DNA of 64,000 nt from Planobispora longispora (GTDB lineage: Bacteria > Actinomycetota > Actinomycetes > Streptosporangiales > Streptosporangiaceae): contig NZ_BOOH01000057.1 in the NCBI RefSeq assembly GCF_016863135.1, positions 62,001-126,000 of the forward strand. The letters are read 5' to 3'. Within the stretch, counting starts at the first letter, position 1. Every line of letters starts with the position of its first letter. The notes beneath the pieces were generated by a model, which saw only the letters and a program-made list of their open reading frames with translations, made no database searches and was not told the origin of the DNA. A program made the position numbers and the translations under genes. Shown here one piece after another: positions 55,503 through 63,882 of the stretch.

Positions 55503-55950
55503 ATGCGTAACCTTTCGTGCGGCCGGTCCGTTCACCTGCTGGACGTCGAGAACCTCGTCGGCACCCCCCCGCCCGGCGACCTCCGAGGTCGTCACCCTGA
55601 TGAGCCACTATCGCCGCCGCGTCCCCGCGGGTTTCACCGACCAGTACGTCGCGGCCGTCAACCACGGCGCCCTCCTGGCCGTCGGCCTGGCCCTGGCCGG
55701 GATCCAGCTCCTGGTCCGCTCCGGCCGCGACGGCGCCGACGAGGCGCTGTGCGAGGTGATCCGCCTGGACCACCTCGACGACCGCTTCGAACGTGTGATC
55801 ATCGGCTCCGGCGACGGCATCTTCACCGACCTGGCCGACTGGCTCCGCAGCCGCGGCGTCGAGGTCGTGGTGGTCTCCCGCCCGAACGCCCTGAGCTACC
55901 GCCTGCGCCGTACGGCCGCCCACGTCATCCCCCTCGACCTGGCCGCCTGA
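55503..55950 (+). pseudogene. NYN-domain (PIN-like) protein gene with a one-base frameshift
   Basis: The start ATG 55503 (AAGGGGG 7 bases upstream) reads VHLLDVENLVGTP, the first Asp motif of the NYN/LabA nuclease fold. The continuation ATSEVVTLMSHYRRR, SGRDGADEALCEVI, VIIGSGDGIFTDLADWL and EVVVVSRPNALS carries the other acidic motifs but lies in the next frame. Deleting one C from the C7 run at 55564-55570 joins them into a 148-residue protein reading GTPRPATSEV at the join. Either a real frameshift mutation, a slippage-prone phase-variable tract or a sequencing error. NYN domains act as metal-dependent ribonucleases. Divergent from the helicase/nuclease operon. Confidence 0.75.
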
Positions 55951-55980
55951 CCCCCACGCCCCCGGCGGGGCGACCACGTG

Positions 55981-56012
55981 CGAGCCGTCCTCGGAGCTCC
56001 GAGGACGGCTCG
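55981..56012. terminator. Perfect 32-bp palindrome, bidirectional terminator
   Basis: The two 16-base arms (CGAGCCGTCCTCGGAG and its exact complement) form an uninterrupted inverted repeat in the convergent gap between the NYN gene and the secreted-protein gene. Confidence 0.75.
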
Positions 56013-56090
56013 ACCGCCAGGGCGGGTTCGGCTGCGGAATCCGCCGCCCCCGGCGCTTCACGGGCGTTCCCCGGGGACGGCGGAGGCGGG

Positions 56091-56819
56091 TCAGAGGACG
56101 GCGCAGCCGATGGTCACCGGGACCTTGGCCGACCAGCGGCCGGAGATCGCGTCCTGGGCCTGGGCGTAGCCGTTGGCGGGCCTGCCGGCTCGCGAGCAGT
56201 CGAACAGGCCGGTCTTCCTGCCCCAGCTGCCGCCCGCGTGGCCGGTGTGGGCCTTGGCCTCGACGCGCCCGCTCCAGGCCAGGCGGCCGGTGTTGTAGCG
56301 GACGTAGAGCTTGACCGGGCCGAAGTTGTAGTGGTTGCCGTTGAGCTGCAGGCGCGGGATGTCGTCGATGGAGGTGGAGGTCCCGACGTCGCCGCCGTTG
56401 TTCTGCCGCGCGGCCGTGTACTTGGAGACCCAGAGCTTGGCCGTGACCTTGCGGGCGGCCGCCGCGGCGTTGTCGGTGCGCACCTGGCCGCGGACGCCCG
56501 GGGTGACGCAGACGTCGTCCCCGGGGAACGCCTCGCGCCACACGAATCCGTTGACGCAGGTGTGCGGGCCGAAGGGGCCGGAGGTCCAGCGGGTGTGCTT
56601 GACGCCGTTGTCCTTGGCGGCCTGGTCCCGGACGTCCGGCTTGACGCAGACCCGATCCGCCGGCCGCGCCTCACGCCAGACGAAACCCTGCCGGCAGGTG
56701 TCGGGCCCGTAGTCGTCACCGGTGGCGGCGCTGACGGTGGCGGCGCCTGCGGCGGCGGGCGCGGCGAGGAGGCCGCCGGTGGCCGCCAGTACGGCCAGCC
56801 CGAAAGCGATGCGCTTCAT
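56091..56819 (-). CDS. Secreted protein with two 40-residue Cys-containing repeats
   Basis: The 242-residue product has a Sec signal peptide ([20 protein letters not shown] to PAAAGAA). Two repeats follow, each of the form GPxTCxxGFVWREAxPxDxVCVxPxVRxQ, spanning roughly residues 37-72 and 83-118. Each repeat has a Cys pair that could form a disulfide. The C-terminal 120 residues are a separate beta-rich domain with two more Cys (LFDCSRAG, TIGCAVL). This repeat occurs, to my memory, in many exported actinobacterial proteins, with no known function. Probably an extracellular binding protein. Confidence 0.8.
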   Translation of the reverse strand: MKRIAFGLAVLAATGGLLAAPAAAGAATVSAATGDDYGPDTCRQGFVWREARPADRVCVKPDVRDQAAKDNGVKHTRWTSGPFGPHTCVNGFVWREAFPGDDVCVTPGVRGQVRTDNAAAAARKVTAKLWVSKYTAARQNNGGDVGTSTSIDDIPRLQLNGNHYNFGPVKLYVRYNTGRLAWSGRVEAKAHTGHAGGSWGRKTGLFDCSRAGRPANGYAQAQDAISGRWSAKVPVTIGCAVL

Positions 56820-56994
56820 GGTGTGCTCCTGACGGTCGTTCCCCGGTTTCGCCCGTCGCCCCCCGGGGTCTCCATCCGGTTATGCCGCAGCCCGCTTGAC
56901 CGGGGCTTGCCCGCCGGTTACCGCAGGCCGGGAAAGTTACGCGCAAGTTGGAAAGCGCCGCCGGATGGTGGGAGGTCCCGTCCGGCGGCGTCCG

Positions 56995-57897
56995 CTACTC
57001 CTTCAGCGAGCCTTCCCAGAAGACGGAATCGCCGATGAACATGCCCACCTGCACCTGGAGCTTGCCCAGGTCGCTCTCCGCGACCTCGAAAAGGTAGGTT
57101 CCGGTGGCCTTGGCGCCGGGGGCGAGGTCGCCCGTCAATTCCTTGAAACCGCCGGCGTAGCTCGACCGGGCCTGGGCGTTCGATTCTCCCGCGCGCATGT
57201 TGACGGAGGACAGCAGGACGCTCTGCGTGTCCTCGGCGGTGTTCTCCGCGACCACGGTGACCTTGACGAGCCGGTGACCCTCCGCTGCTTTCTCGAACTC
57301 GTTCTCCGGAGTGAAGGACTCGATTTCGGTGACGGTCAATTTGAGGCCGTTGTTGAACGAGGCGGCCTCGCCGAGCTGAAGTGTTTTCCCGGACTGGGCG
57401 CTCTCGCCGCTTCGCAGGGCCTTGTCGAGGCCCTCCACCGCTTCACTGGCGGCGGTGAAGAAGACCACCGCGCCCCAGGTGGCCAGTGCCACGGCGAGCG
57501 CGCCGGCCACCGTGCCGATGACGGTCATCACCTGGTTGGAGGCCTCCCGGCGTCTGACCCTGCCGATTCCGACCAGGCCGAGGATCAGGCCGACGAGCCC
57601 GAGCGGGCCGGCCAGCCAGAAGAGCAGCGGGATCAGGCCGGTGAGCATGCCGAGCAGGCCGAGGATCAGCGCCGCGATCCCCAGTCCGTTGCGCGGAGCG
57701 GGCGGCGGCTGCTGCACGTAGACGGGGCCCTGCGGCGGGAAGTACGCCTCCTGCCGCGTGTACACCTGCCCCTGGACCGGCTGCCGGTGCTGCGGGTGCG
57801 GCTGTCCGGTCATCGGCTGCCCCTGCGGGTGGTGCTGCGGGTGCTGGCCGTGGCCGTACGGGGAAACGGGGCCGTTCTGCTGTGGCGGATAGGACAT
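56995..57897 (-). CDS. DUF4190/DUF4352 membrane protein
   Basis: The 300-residue protein has a Gln/Pro/His-rich cytoplasmic N-terminus (residues 1-72, with repeats of HPQ and QGQ). A DUF4190 two-helix module (NGLGIAALILGLLGMLTGLI, LGLVGLILGLVGIGRVRRR) is followed by another helix, then an extracellular DUF4352-type beta domain (KLTVTEIESFTPENEF, GHRLVKVTVVAENTAED, KATGTYLFEV). Such domains are often found on lipoproteins or membrane proteins of Gram-positive surfaces. Start ATG 57897; longer frames upstream are unlikely. Role unknown. Confidence 0.85.
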   Translation of the reverse strand: MSYPPQQNGPVSPYGHGQHPQHHPQGQPMTGQPHPQHRQPVQGQVYTRQEAYFPPQGPVYVQQPPPAPRNGLGIAALILGLLGMLTGLIPLLFWLAGPLGLVGLILGLVGIGRVRRREASNQVMTVIGTVAGALAVALATWGAVVFFTAASEAVEGLDKALRSGESAQSGKTLQLGEAASFNNGLKLTVTEIESFTPENEFEKAAEGHRLVKVTVVAENTAEDTQSVLLSSVNMRAGESNAQARSSYAGGFKELTGDLAPGAKATGTYLFEVAESDLGKLQVQVGMFIGDSVFWEGSLKE

Positions 57898-58218
57898 GAT
57901 GCGCCTCCGCATGAAGAATGCGAGATGTGGTCGGCGGCCATCGCTCGTCGCCCCGTCCTCACGGAAACCACGTGATGAAACCAGTGGGAATCTTAGCCGC
58001 CGCCGTACGGAATCCTCATCGGCGACGCGGAAAACAAATGCGATGTCCAAGTCGTTGCCTGGAACGATGCAAACCCTTTTTCGTTCTGTTATGAAATCCC
58101 TCTTGCGGGGATTCGCGGCGGAACCCCGCAAGGAGTCCTCGGCGGGAAAGTCCTATTCCGGAAAGGGGCTCGCCGGGAAGCCCCCCGCGGAAGAAGGCGG
58201 GAGAGATTCGGCGGCGGC
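57898..58218. other. 321-bp gap, AT-richer than its surroundings
   Basis: Promoter region of the DUF4190 gene plus the 3' region of the alpha/beta hydrolase gene. It contains the hairpin CTTGCGGGG/CCCCGCAAG (58102-58110 and 58124-58132, 13-base loop), a likely terminator of the hydrolase. Reading frames across it have poor codon bias. Confidence 0.45.
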
Positions 58219-59274
58219 TCAGCCCGGCGGAAGATCCGCCGCACGGTGTTTCACGAGCCACCCGGCGACGGCCTCGGCGTAGGCGTCCGGGACCGCCGCG
58301 GGCAGCACGTGCCCGGTCCCCTCGAACACGCGGAGGTCCCACCCCGGCCGCCGGGCCAGCAGGGAGTCGATCACGGGACGGGGGATCACCCGGTCCTGGT
58401 CTCCCCAGGCCAGGAGGGTGGGAGCGGTGATCCGGCCGATCGCCGTCTCGACGGGGCCGCGGTTCACGAACATCGACGAGCACGCGGAGGCGAAGGCCGT
58501 CACGGCGCCGCTCAGCTGCCGCGGACGTGATCGGACCTCGTCGAGCTGGTCGGTCAGGAGCGTGATCATCTCCGGCGACAGGCGCGAGACGTCACCCCCG
58601 GTGGTGTCCAGCCCCCGGGCGATCCGCGCCTCGGGGTTCGCGAGGGCGTCCCGCTTCATGGCGAGCGCTTTCGGGCCGATCACCCGCAGGAGGCCGCGGG
58701 CGATCGGCGGGCCGGCGAACAGCGCGAGCCGTCCGAACGTCCGCCACCATTTCCGTTCCTCCGCGGTCATGGGGCCGGGAAGGGTCGGGGCGGTCAGGAC
58801 GAGGCGCTCGACGCGGCGGGGCGCGAGGTCGGCGAAGAGCAGCGCCACCAGGCCGCCCATCGACCAGCCGTGCAGCACGACGCGGTCCAGGCCGAGCTCG
58901 GAGGTGAGGGCGCGCAGGAACCGGGCGTTCACCTCGGCGCGTGCGGCGTCGCGGTGCGGGGACCCGGTGTGGCCGAGCACGGTGCCCGGCAGATCGGGGG
59001 CGATCACCGTGCCGTACGCGCTGAGCGGCCCGATGGCGTCCAGCCACATGGTCCCGGTGCCGGCCATCGGGTGGATCAGGAGATGGACCGGTGCGCCGGG
59101 TGCGCCGGGAACACCGGGTGACCCGGGGTCGGGAACGCCGGCTGCGCCGGGGTCGGGAACGCCGGGTGCGGCGGGCTTTCTGAGCAGGTGCACGGGCGTG
59201 CCCCGCAGATTGAGCATCTCGCTGCGGATTCCGGCCCAGCGGGGTGATCGTTCACCCCAGTCGGCGTATCGCAT
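58219..59274 (-). CDS. Alpha/beta hydrolase with a collagen-like insert
   Basis: The 351-residue protein shows LIHPMAGTGTMW (oxyanion region), the nucleophile elbow HGWSMGG, an acid in LAWGDQDRVIP and the catalytic His in FEGTGHVLP. Residues about 35-62 are a low-complexity insert of GVPDPG/GAPG units that lies before the core fold and looks like repeat expansion. ATG 59274 has GGAG 6 bases upstream; a longer frame to 59346 exists. Probably a cytoplasmic esterase or related enzyme; substrate unknown. Confidence 0.82.
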   Translation of the reverse strand: MRYADWGERSPRWAGIRSEMLNLRGTPVHLLRKPAAPGVPDPGAAGVPDPGSPGVPGAPGAPVHLLIHPMAGTGTMWLDAIGPLSAYGTVIAPDLPGTVLGHTGSPHRDAARAEVNARFLRALTSELGLDRVVLHGWSMGGLVALLFADLAPRRVERLVLTAPTLPGPMTAEERKWWRTFGRLALFAGPPIARGLLRVIGPKALAMKRDALANPEARIARGLDTTGGDVSRLSPEMITLLTDQLDEVRSRPRQLSGAVTAFASACSSMFVNRGPVETAIGRITAPTLLAWGDQDRVIPRPVIDSLLARRPGWDLRVFEGTGHVLPAAVPDAYAEAVAGWLVKHRAADLPPG

Positions 59275-59428
59275 GGCCACTCCAGGGCTCTTCCGCTCCG
59301 CTGCCTCGACGGTAGTTCCGGCCGCGGTCGTGCGCCAGGCGGACATTGCCCTTATAACCGGATAAGCGAGTGTTTGCCGGGTATACGCACGTGATCACAG
59401 CAGCGTCGCACGTCAGGGTGGAGCAAAG

Positions 59429-60490
59429 GTGATCATCGATTCGCTGGGGGCCTGGGCCGTCGTCGTGGGGATCGTCGTGGCCCTGCTGGCCCTCGACTTC
59501 GTGGTCGCCTCCCGGCGCCCGCACGCCGTGGGCCTGCGGGAGGCGGCGATGTGGTCGGTGTTCTACATCGCGCTGGCGATCGTCTTCGGGCTCGCGCTCT
59601 GGCCGCTGGCGGGCGCGGACATCGCGACCGAGTACTTCGCCGGATGGCTGGTGGAGAAGAGCCTGTCGGTGGACAACCTCTTCGTCTTCGTCATCATCAT
59701 GAGCCAGTTCGCGGTGCCCGACGAGTACCAGCAGAAGGCGCTGCTGTTCGGCATCGCGGCCGCGCTCGTGATGCGGGCGATCCTCATCACCGTGGGGGCC
59801 ACGGCCATCACGGTGTTCTCGCCGACGTTCCTCGTCTTCGGCCTGCTCCTGATCTGGACCGCGGTGCAGCTGGCCCGCCACCGGAACGACGACCCCGACA
59901 TCGGCGACAACCCGCTGATCAAGTGGGTCGGCCGGATCTTCCCGGTCAGCGACGACTTCCACGGCGGACGGCTGGTCGCCGTGGAGGACGGCAGGCGCGT
60001 GATCACACCCCTGTTCCTCGTCTTCGTCGCCATCGGCAGCACCGACCTGCTCTTCGCCCTCGACTCGATCCCGGCGATCTTCGGGATCACCCAGCATCCG
60101 CTGCTCGTCTTCTCCGCCAACGCCTTCGCCCTGCTCGGCCTGCGGGCCCTGTACTTCCTCATCGAGGGCCTGCTCGAACGGCTGGTCTACCTGTCGATCG
60201 GGCTCTCGGCGATCCTCGGGTTCATCGGAGTCAAGCTCGTCCTGGTCTTCCTGCACGAGGACGTCTCCTCCTCGATCCCGGAGATCCCCACCCCCGTGTC
60301 GCTCGGTGTGATCCTCCTCGTGTTGCTCGTCACCGTCGTCGCGAGCCTCCGCCGGGTGCGGCGGCACCCGGAGGAGCGGGCGCACCCCGGCTCGCTGCGC
60401 CGGCTTCCCCGGAAGAACCGGAAGAAGGCGCAGGCCGGTACGGAGCATCCCGAACCCGGCCAGGGGAGCCGTACGGCAGGAGACGGCTGA
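59429..60490 (+). CDS. TerC/Alx-family integral membrane protein
   Basis: The 353-residue protein has about nine helices. The family's acidic intramembrane motifs are present: ALDFVVASRR near the N-terminus, KSLSVDNLFVFVIIMSQF, GSTDLLFALDSIPAIFGIT and a last helix pair. Members export Mn2+ or act in metal loading of secreted enzymes and tellurite resistance. Start GTG 59429 with GGAG upstream. The C-terminal 55 residues are basic and unstructured. No yybP-ykoY-type riboswitch could be recognised in the 154-bp upstream gap. Confidence 0.93.
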   Translation: MIIDSLGAWAVVVGIVVALLALDFVVASRRPHAVGLREAAMWSVFYIALAIVFGLALWPLAGADIATEYFAGWLVEKSLSVDNLFVFVIIMSQFAVPDEYQQKALLFGIAAALVMRAILITVGATAITVFSPTFLVFGLLLIWTAVQLARHRNDDPDIGDNPLIKWVGRIFPVSDDFHGGRLVAVEDGRRVITPLFLVFVAIGSTDLLFALDSIPAIFGITQHPLLVFSANAFALLGLRALYFLIEGLLERLVYLSIGLSAILGFIGVKLVLVFLHEDVSSSIPEIPTPVSLGVILLVLLVTVVASLRRVRRHPEERAHPGSLRRLPRKNRKKAQAGTEHPEPGQGSRTAGDG

Positions 60491-60574
60491 GGCGTTCGCG
60501 CTGTCGCGACGCCGGTGAGGCAACCTGGCGGCGCCGTATTGCGTCTACCCTATGTGTCGTATCGAAAGCTCTAC

Positions 60575-61066
60575 GTGACGGCTCGGGGCCTGGCTCTCGC
60601 CGTCCTCGTCCTCGCCGCGGGGAGCTGCTCCAACGCCCCGCCGCCCGCCCCGACCCCGGCCGGGACGTCGGCCACGCCCGCCGCGCAGCCGTCCCACACC
60701 CCGACGCCGGTCCCGGCCACCGGGCCGGGATCGGCCTGCGAGGACGCGGACCTGCGCACCTTCCTCGGCGAGGTCGCACGGCACTCCGGCGCGAACGGCC
60801 TGAGCGCCGACGCGCCGGTCTCCCGCTGGCTCGCCTTCCTGCTCGACGCCGCCCCCGGCGCGGTCGAGCCGACGCTGCAGCACATCCAGCAGAGCGTCGC
60901 CGCGGCGGAGGGGTACGTGAGCGCCCGGAAAGGCAGCGCGAAGGCCTCCGTCCACGCCCGCAGGCTCGTGGCCGCGGCGGCCGGGCTGGCGAAGGCGTGC
61001 GGCCTGGAGGACGCCTACGACATCCCCGCGCCGGGGGAGGGGGAGGCGTCCCCGGCGCCGAGCTGA
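60575..61066 (+). CDS. Putative lipoprotein
   Basis: The product is about 163 residues. It has a signal peptide (TARGLALAVLVLAAGSC) whose AGSC resembles a lipobox, then a Pro/Thr/Ala-rich linker and a helical C-terminal domain with HIQQSVAAAEGYVSARK. Start GTG 60575 with GAAAG 6 bases upstream; in-frame GTGs at 60515 and 60554 would place extra residues before the signal peptide. No family recognised. Confidence 0.65.
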   Translation: MTARGLALAVLVLAAGSCSNAPPPAPTPAGTSATPAAQPSHTPTPVPATGPGSACEDADLRTFLGEVARHSGANGLSADAPVSRWLAFLLDAAPGAVEPTLQHIQQSVAAAEGYVSARKGSAKASVHARRLVAAAAGLAKACGLEDAYDIPAPGEGEASPAPS

Positions 61067-61094
61067 CGCCGGGCGGACGCCCGCTTCCGCCGTC

Positions 61095-61125
61095 TTGACC
61101 TCAAGCATGCTTGATATCCGAATAT
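61095..61125 (+). promoter_or_regulatory. MerR/SoxR-type promoter with central palindrome
   Basis: TTGACC (-35-like, 61095-61100) is followed by the perfect palindrome TCAAGCATGCTTGA (61101-61114) and GAATAT (61120-61125), leaving a 19-bp spacer as in promoters twisted by MerR-family activators. CCTCAAG-N4-CTTGA resembles the SoxR site. Confidence 0.6.
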
Positions 61126-61132
61126 CGCCACC

Positions 61133-61999
61133 ATGACGGAGACGAGAAGTTCAGCCCGGCGGGTCGTGGTGATCGGCACGGGAGCCGTCGGCGGTGCGGT
61201 GGCACGCCGGCTGCTCGCCGGTGGACGCGAGGTGGTGGTGTGGAACCGTACGGCGGGCCGTTCAGCCGGGTTGGTGGACGCGGGCGCGCTGCCGGCGGGA
61301 TCCGTCCGGGAAGCGGTGTCGTCCGGCGACCTGATCCTCCTCACCCTCACGGACTACGCGGCGGTGCGGCAGTGCCTCGCCGAGCTGGACATGGACTTGT
61401 CCGGGCGGACGATCGTCGGGATGTACACGGGAACCGCCGATGAGGCGCGGCGGGCCGCCCGGCGGGCCGCCGTCCTGGGGGCGTCCTACCTCGATGCGGG
61501 CATCCAGGCCTCGCCCGAGACGATCGGCACCGGTGCGGCGATCATCCTGTACAGCGGCTCCCGGCCCGCATTCGAGGAACACGGCGCGACGCTCGGCCTG
61601 CTGAGCGAGCCGCGCTTCGTCGGGGAGGCCCCGGAGGCGGCCGCGGTCTGGGATCTCACCTTGTTCGGGGTCTGGTACGACGCCCAGCTCGGCCTGTTGC
61701 GCGCCCTCGACACCGTACGGGAGGCCGGCATCGACGTCGCCGAGTTCTCCCGTGCGGCGGCCGCCCAGCTCGGCCACGTGGTCACCGGGGTTCCCGGCAC
61801 GGTCTCCGAGCTGTCGCGGAGCATCTACCCGGCGGGCCCCGCCGACCTCACCGAGCACCTCACCGTCGTCCGCCACCTCATCGGGCTCCGTGCCGGCCGA
61901 CGTCTCGGCGACGGCGGACTGCCGGCGGTGGCGGCCAGGATCGAAGCGCTCATCGGGGACGGCCGCGGCGACGAGGGACTGGGCGCGACGATCGGGTAG
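61133..61999 (+). CDS. NAD(P)-binding oxidoreductase, beta-hydroxyacid dehydrogenase/imine reductase type
   Basis: The 288-residue protein has the Rossmann motif VVVIGTGAVGGAVARRLL, NADP-type WNRTAGR after strand 2, LDAGIQASPETIGTGAAIIL (family segment before the hinge helix) and a helical C-terminal dimerisation domain as in imine reductases. A conserved catalytic Lys of classical beta-hydroxyacid dehydrogenases is not evident, which agrees with imine-reductase-like members. The promoter carries a MerR/SoxR-type palindrome, suggesting induction by a drug or oxidant; no MerR gene lies in the window. Confidence 0.85.
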   Translation: MTETRSSARRVVVIGTGAVGGAVARRLLAGGREVVVWNRTAGRSAGLVDAGALPAGSVREAVSSGDLILLTLTDYAAVRQCLAELDMDLSGRTIVGMYTGTADEARRAARRAAVLGASYLDAGIQASPETIGTGAAIILYSGSRPAFEEHGATLGLLSEPRFVGEAPEAAAVWDLTLFGVWYDAQLGLLRALDTVREAGIDVAEFSRAAAAQLGHVVTGVPGTVSELSRSIYPAGPADLTEHLTVVRHLIGLRAGRRLGDGGLPAVAARIEALIGDGRGDEGLGATIG

Positions 62000-62023
62000 C
62001 GCCTCCTGCCGGCCCGTCGCCGT

Positions 62024-62974
62024 TCAGAACGTGCCGAGCACGCGGACGGGGGCGCCGTCGAGGAAGGCGTCGATGTCCTCGACGGCCTCACGGAAGTACG
62101 TGCGGTAGTTCTCCTCGGTGACGTACCCGAGGTGCGGGGTGGCCAGGACGCCGGGGAGGGTCCGCAGGGGATGGTCCGCCGGCAGGGGCTCGGTCTCGAA
62201 GACGTCGAGCCCGGCCCCGGCGATCCGCCGCTCCCGGAGCGCCTCGACCAGCGCGTCCTGGTCGACGATCGCGGCCCGCGCGGTGTTGACCAGGTAGGCG
62301 GTGGGCTTCATCGACGCCAGTTCGGCCGGGCCGACCAGCCCCCGGGTGCGCTCGCCCAGCACGACGTGGATCGAGAGGAAGTCGCTCGCCGCGCACAGCT
62401 CCCGCAGCGAGCCCGCGAGCCGTACGCCGGCGGCCTCGGCGCGCTCGGCGGTCAGGTTCTGGCTCCAGGCGAGCACGTCCATGCCGAAGGCCTGCCCGAC
62501 CCGGGCCACCTGCGTGCCGATCCTGCCGAGACCGAGCAGGCCCAGCACGCCGCCGTTCAGGTCGACCCCGACGGTGCTCTGCCAGGGCCCGCCCGTGCGC
62601 ACCGCGGTGGCCTCCGGCACGATCCGCCGGGCCAGGCCGAGGATGAGCGCCCAGGTCAGCTCGGCGGGCGGGGTGAGGGAACTGCCGGTGCCGCAGACGG
62701 TCACGCCGTGTTCGGCGGCGGCCGCGAGATCGATGGAGGCGTTGCGGCCGCCGGAGGTGATCAGCAGCTGCAGCTTCGGCAGGCGCTCGAACAGCGACCG
62801 GGGGAACGGCGTGCGCTCCCGCATGATCACCACGATCTCGTAGTCGCCGATCGCCTCGACCAGGGCGTCCTGGTCCGGGAAACGCTCGGGGAAGCTCCTG
62901 GCCCCGACCCGTGACCAGTCGGCCATGGTCAGGGCGACGTTCTGGTAGTCGTCGAGTACGGCACAGCGCAACAC
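62024..62974 (-). CDS. D-2-hydroxyacid dehydrogenase (NAD-dependent)
   Basis: The 316-residue enzyme has NAD-binding GLLGLGRIGTQVA, the catalytic Arg in LVNTARAAIVD, Glu in DVFETEPLP and His in ATPHLGYVT. It interconverts 2-keto acids and D-2-hydroxyacids, or serves in glyoxylate or phosphoglycerate-type reactions. Start GTG 62974. The uridine-kinase-like gene ends 11 bp upstream on the same strand, so they are probably co-transcribed. D-lactate from MurQ could in principle be a substrate (speculative). Confidence 0.92.
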   Translation of the reverse strand: MLRCAVLDDYQNVALTMADWSRVGARSFPERFPDQDALVEAIGDYEIVVIMRERTPFPRSLFERLPKLQLLITSGGRNASIDLAAAAEHGVTVCGTGSSLTPPAELTWALILGLARRIVPEATAVRTGGPWQSTVGVDLNGGVLGLLGLGRIGTQVARVGQAFGMDVLAWSQNLTAERAEAAGVRLAGSLRELCAASDFLSIHVVLGERTRGLVGPAELASMKPTAYLVNTARAAIVDQDALVEALRERRIAGAGLDVFETEPLPADHPLRTLPGVLATPHLGYVTEENYRTYFREAVEDIDAFLDGAPVRVLGTF

Positions 62975-62985
62975 GGGCCACGACC

Positions 62986-63612
62986 CTACCGGATGACGAT
63001 CGCCGGGTGTCTGGGGTCGTCCGCCCGGACGACGATGTCGGCGGTCTCCGAGGGCTCGGCCTCGTGCTCGTATCGCTCGTAGGCGGGCAGGGTCCAGTGC
63101 AGCTCCGGCGGGGTGCGGCGGGCCAGCGCGGCCGGGGAGAGCCGCAGGTGCACGGTCAGGTCGAAGGGGAGCCACCGGCCCAGCAGCAGCGCCCCGTCCA
63201 GCAGGAGCACCCCGCCCGCCGGCACCGTGACGTACGGTGCGCGGGTCGCCCGGTCCTTCTCGGTGTCCCACAGGGAGGGCAGGACCTTGCCCGGGCCGCC
63301 GGGGTCCAGCCGCGCCAGAACCTCGCGGGTCAGCCCTCCCGCGTCGAGCCAGTCGTCGTAGAAGGCGTCCGGGTCGGTCTTGCCGTGCTCGAACCGGAGC
63401 GACGCCGGGCGCAGGAAGTCCCGGGCGGACACGCGCAGGATCGCGCGGCCGCGCACCCGGAGCGGCTCGGCCAGCGCGTCGGCGAGCTCGTCCGGCCGCG
63501 CGGCGGGCGCGCCGTCGAAGGCGACCCGCGTCCAGGCGTCCCGGGGTCTCCCGGCGATCCGGTCGGCGATCTCCTCGGCCAGCGACGGCAGGGATATGGG
63601 GCGTATGCGCAC
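62986..63612 (-). CDS. Uridine-kinase-like protein without a P-loop lysine
   Basis: The 208-residue protein aligns by eye with actinobacterial uridine kinases: VAFDGAPAARPDELADALAE at the P-loop position, then DFLRPASLRFEHGKTDPDAFYDDWLD and LPSLWDTEKDRATRAP. The P-loop GxxxxGK(S/T) is absent: the site reads GAPAARPDEL, with Arg-Pro-Asp in place of Gly-Lys-Ser. Kinase activity is doubtful. Start GTG 63612. First gene of a two-gene unit with the dehydrogenase. Confidence 0.75.
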   Translation of the reverse strand: MRIRPISLPSLAEEIADRIAGRPRDAWTRVAFDGAPAARPDELADALAEPLRVRGRAILRVSARDFLRPASLRFEHGKTDPDAFYDDWLDAGGLTREVLARLDPGGPGKVLPSLWDTEKDRATRAPYVTVPAGGVLLLDGALLLGRWLPFDLTVHLRLSPAALARRTPPELHWTLPAYERYEHEAEPSETADIVVRADDPRHPAIVIR

Positions 63613-63882
63613 TCTGCCATCCTGCCGAACGCAGGGCCGTGAACTCGCAATGACCCATCGGGTGAAAGAGGGGGAACATGCGGCCGGCTCCGGAAGCCCG
63701 GGGCGGATGATCGGAGCCGGATTGATCGTGCCCACAGACCGCGCCGGACCGACAGGTGGCTCGGCTCGCAGCTGGTGGCCCGCGCGGGCCGCGCCCTCAC
63801 CTCGGCCGAACTGGCCTCGGAGATCGTCGACCGGCCCGGGGAACGGCCCTGACCCCGGTCCCGCGGCCGTCCCGCCGGGGAC

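Noticed and set aside
59275-59428. Possible Mn2+ riboswitch (yybP-ykoY) before terC
   Set aside because: The gap is short and I could not find the conserved two-helix core sequences.
63690-63850. Plus-strand frame reading DRWLGSQLVARAGRALTSAE with good codon bias
   Set aside because: No start codon with ribosome binding site and no recognisable family; at most a gene remnant between gnd and the uridine-kinase-like gene.
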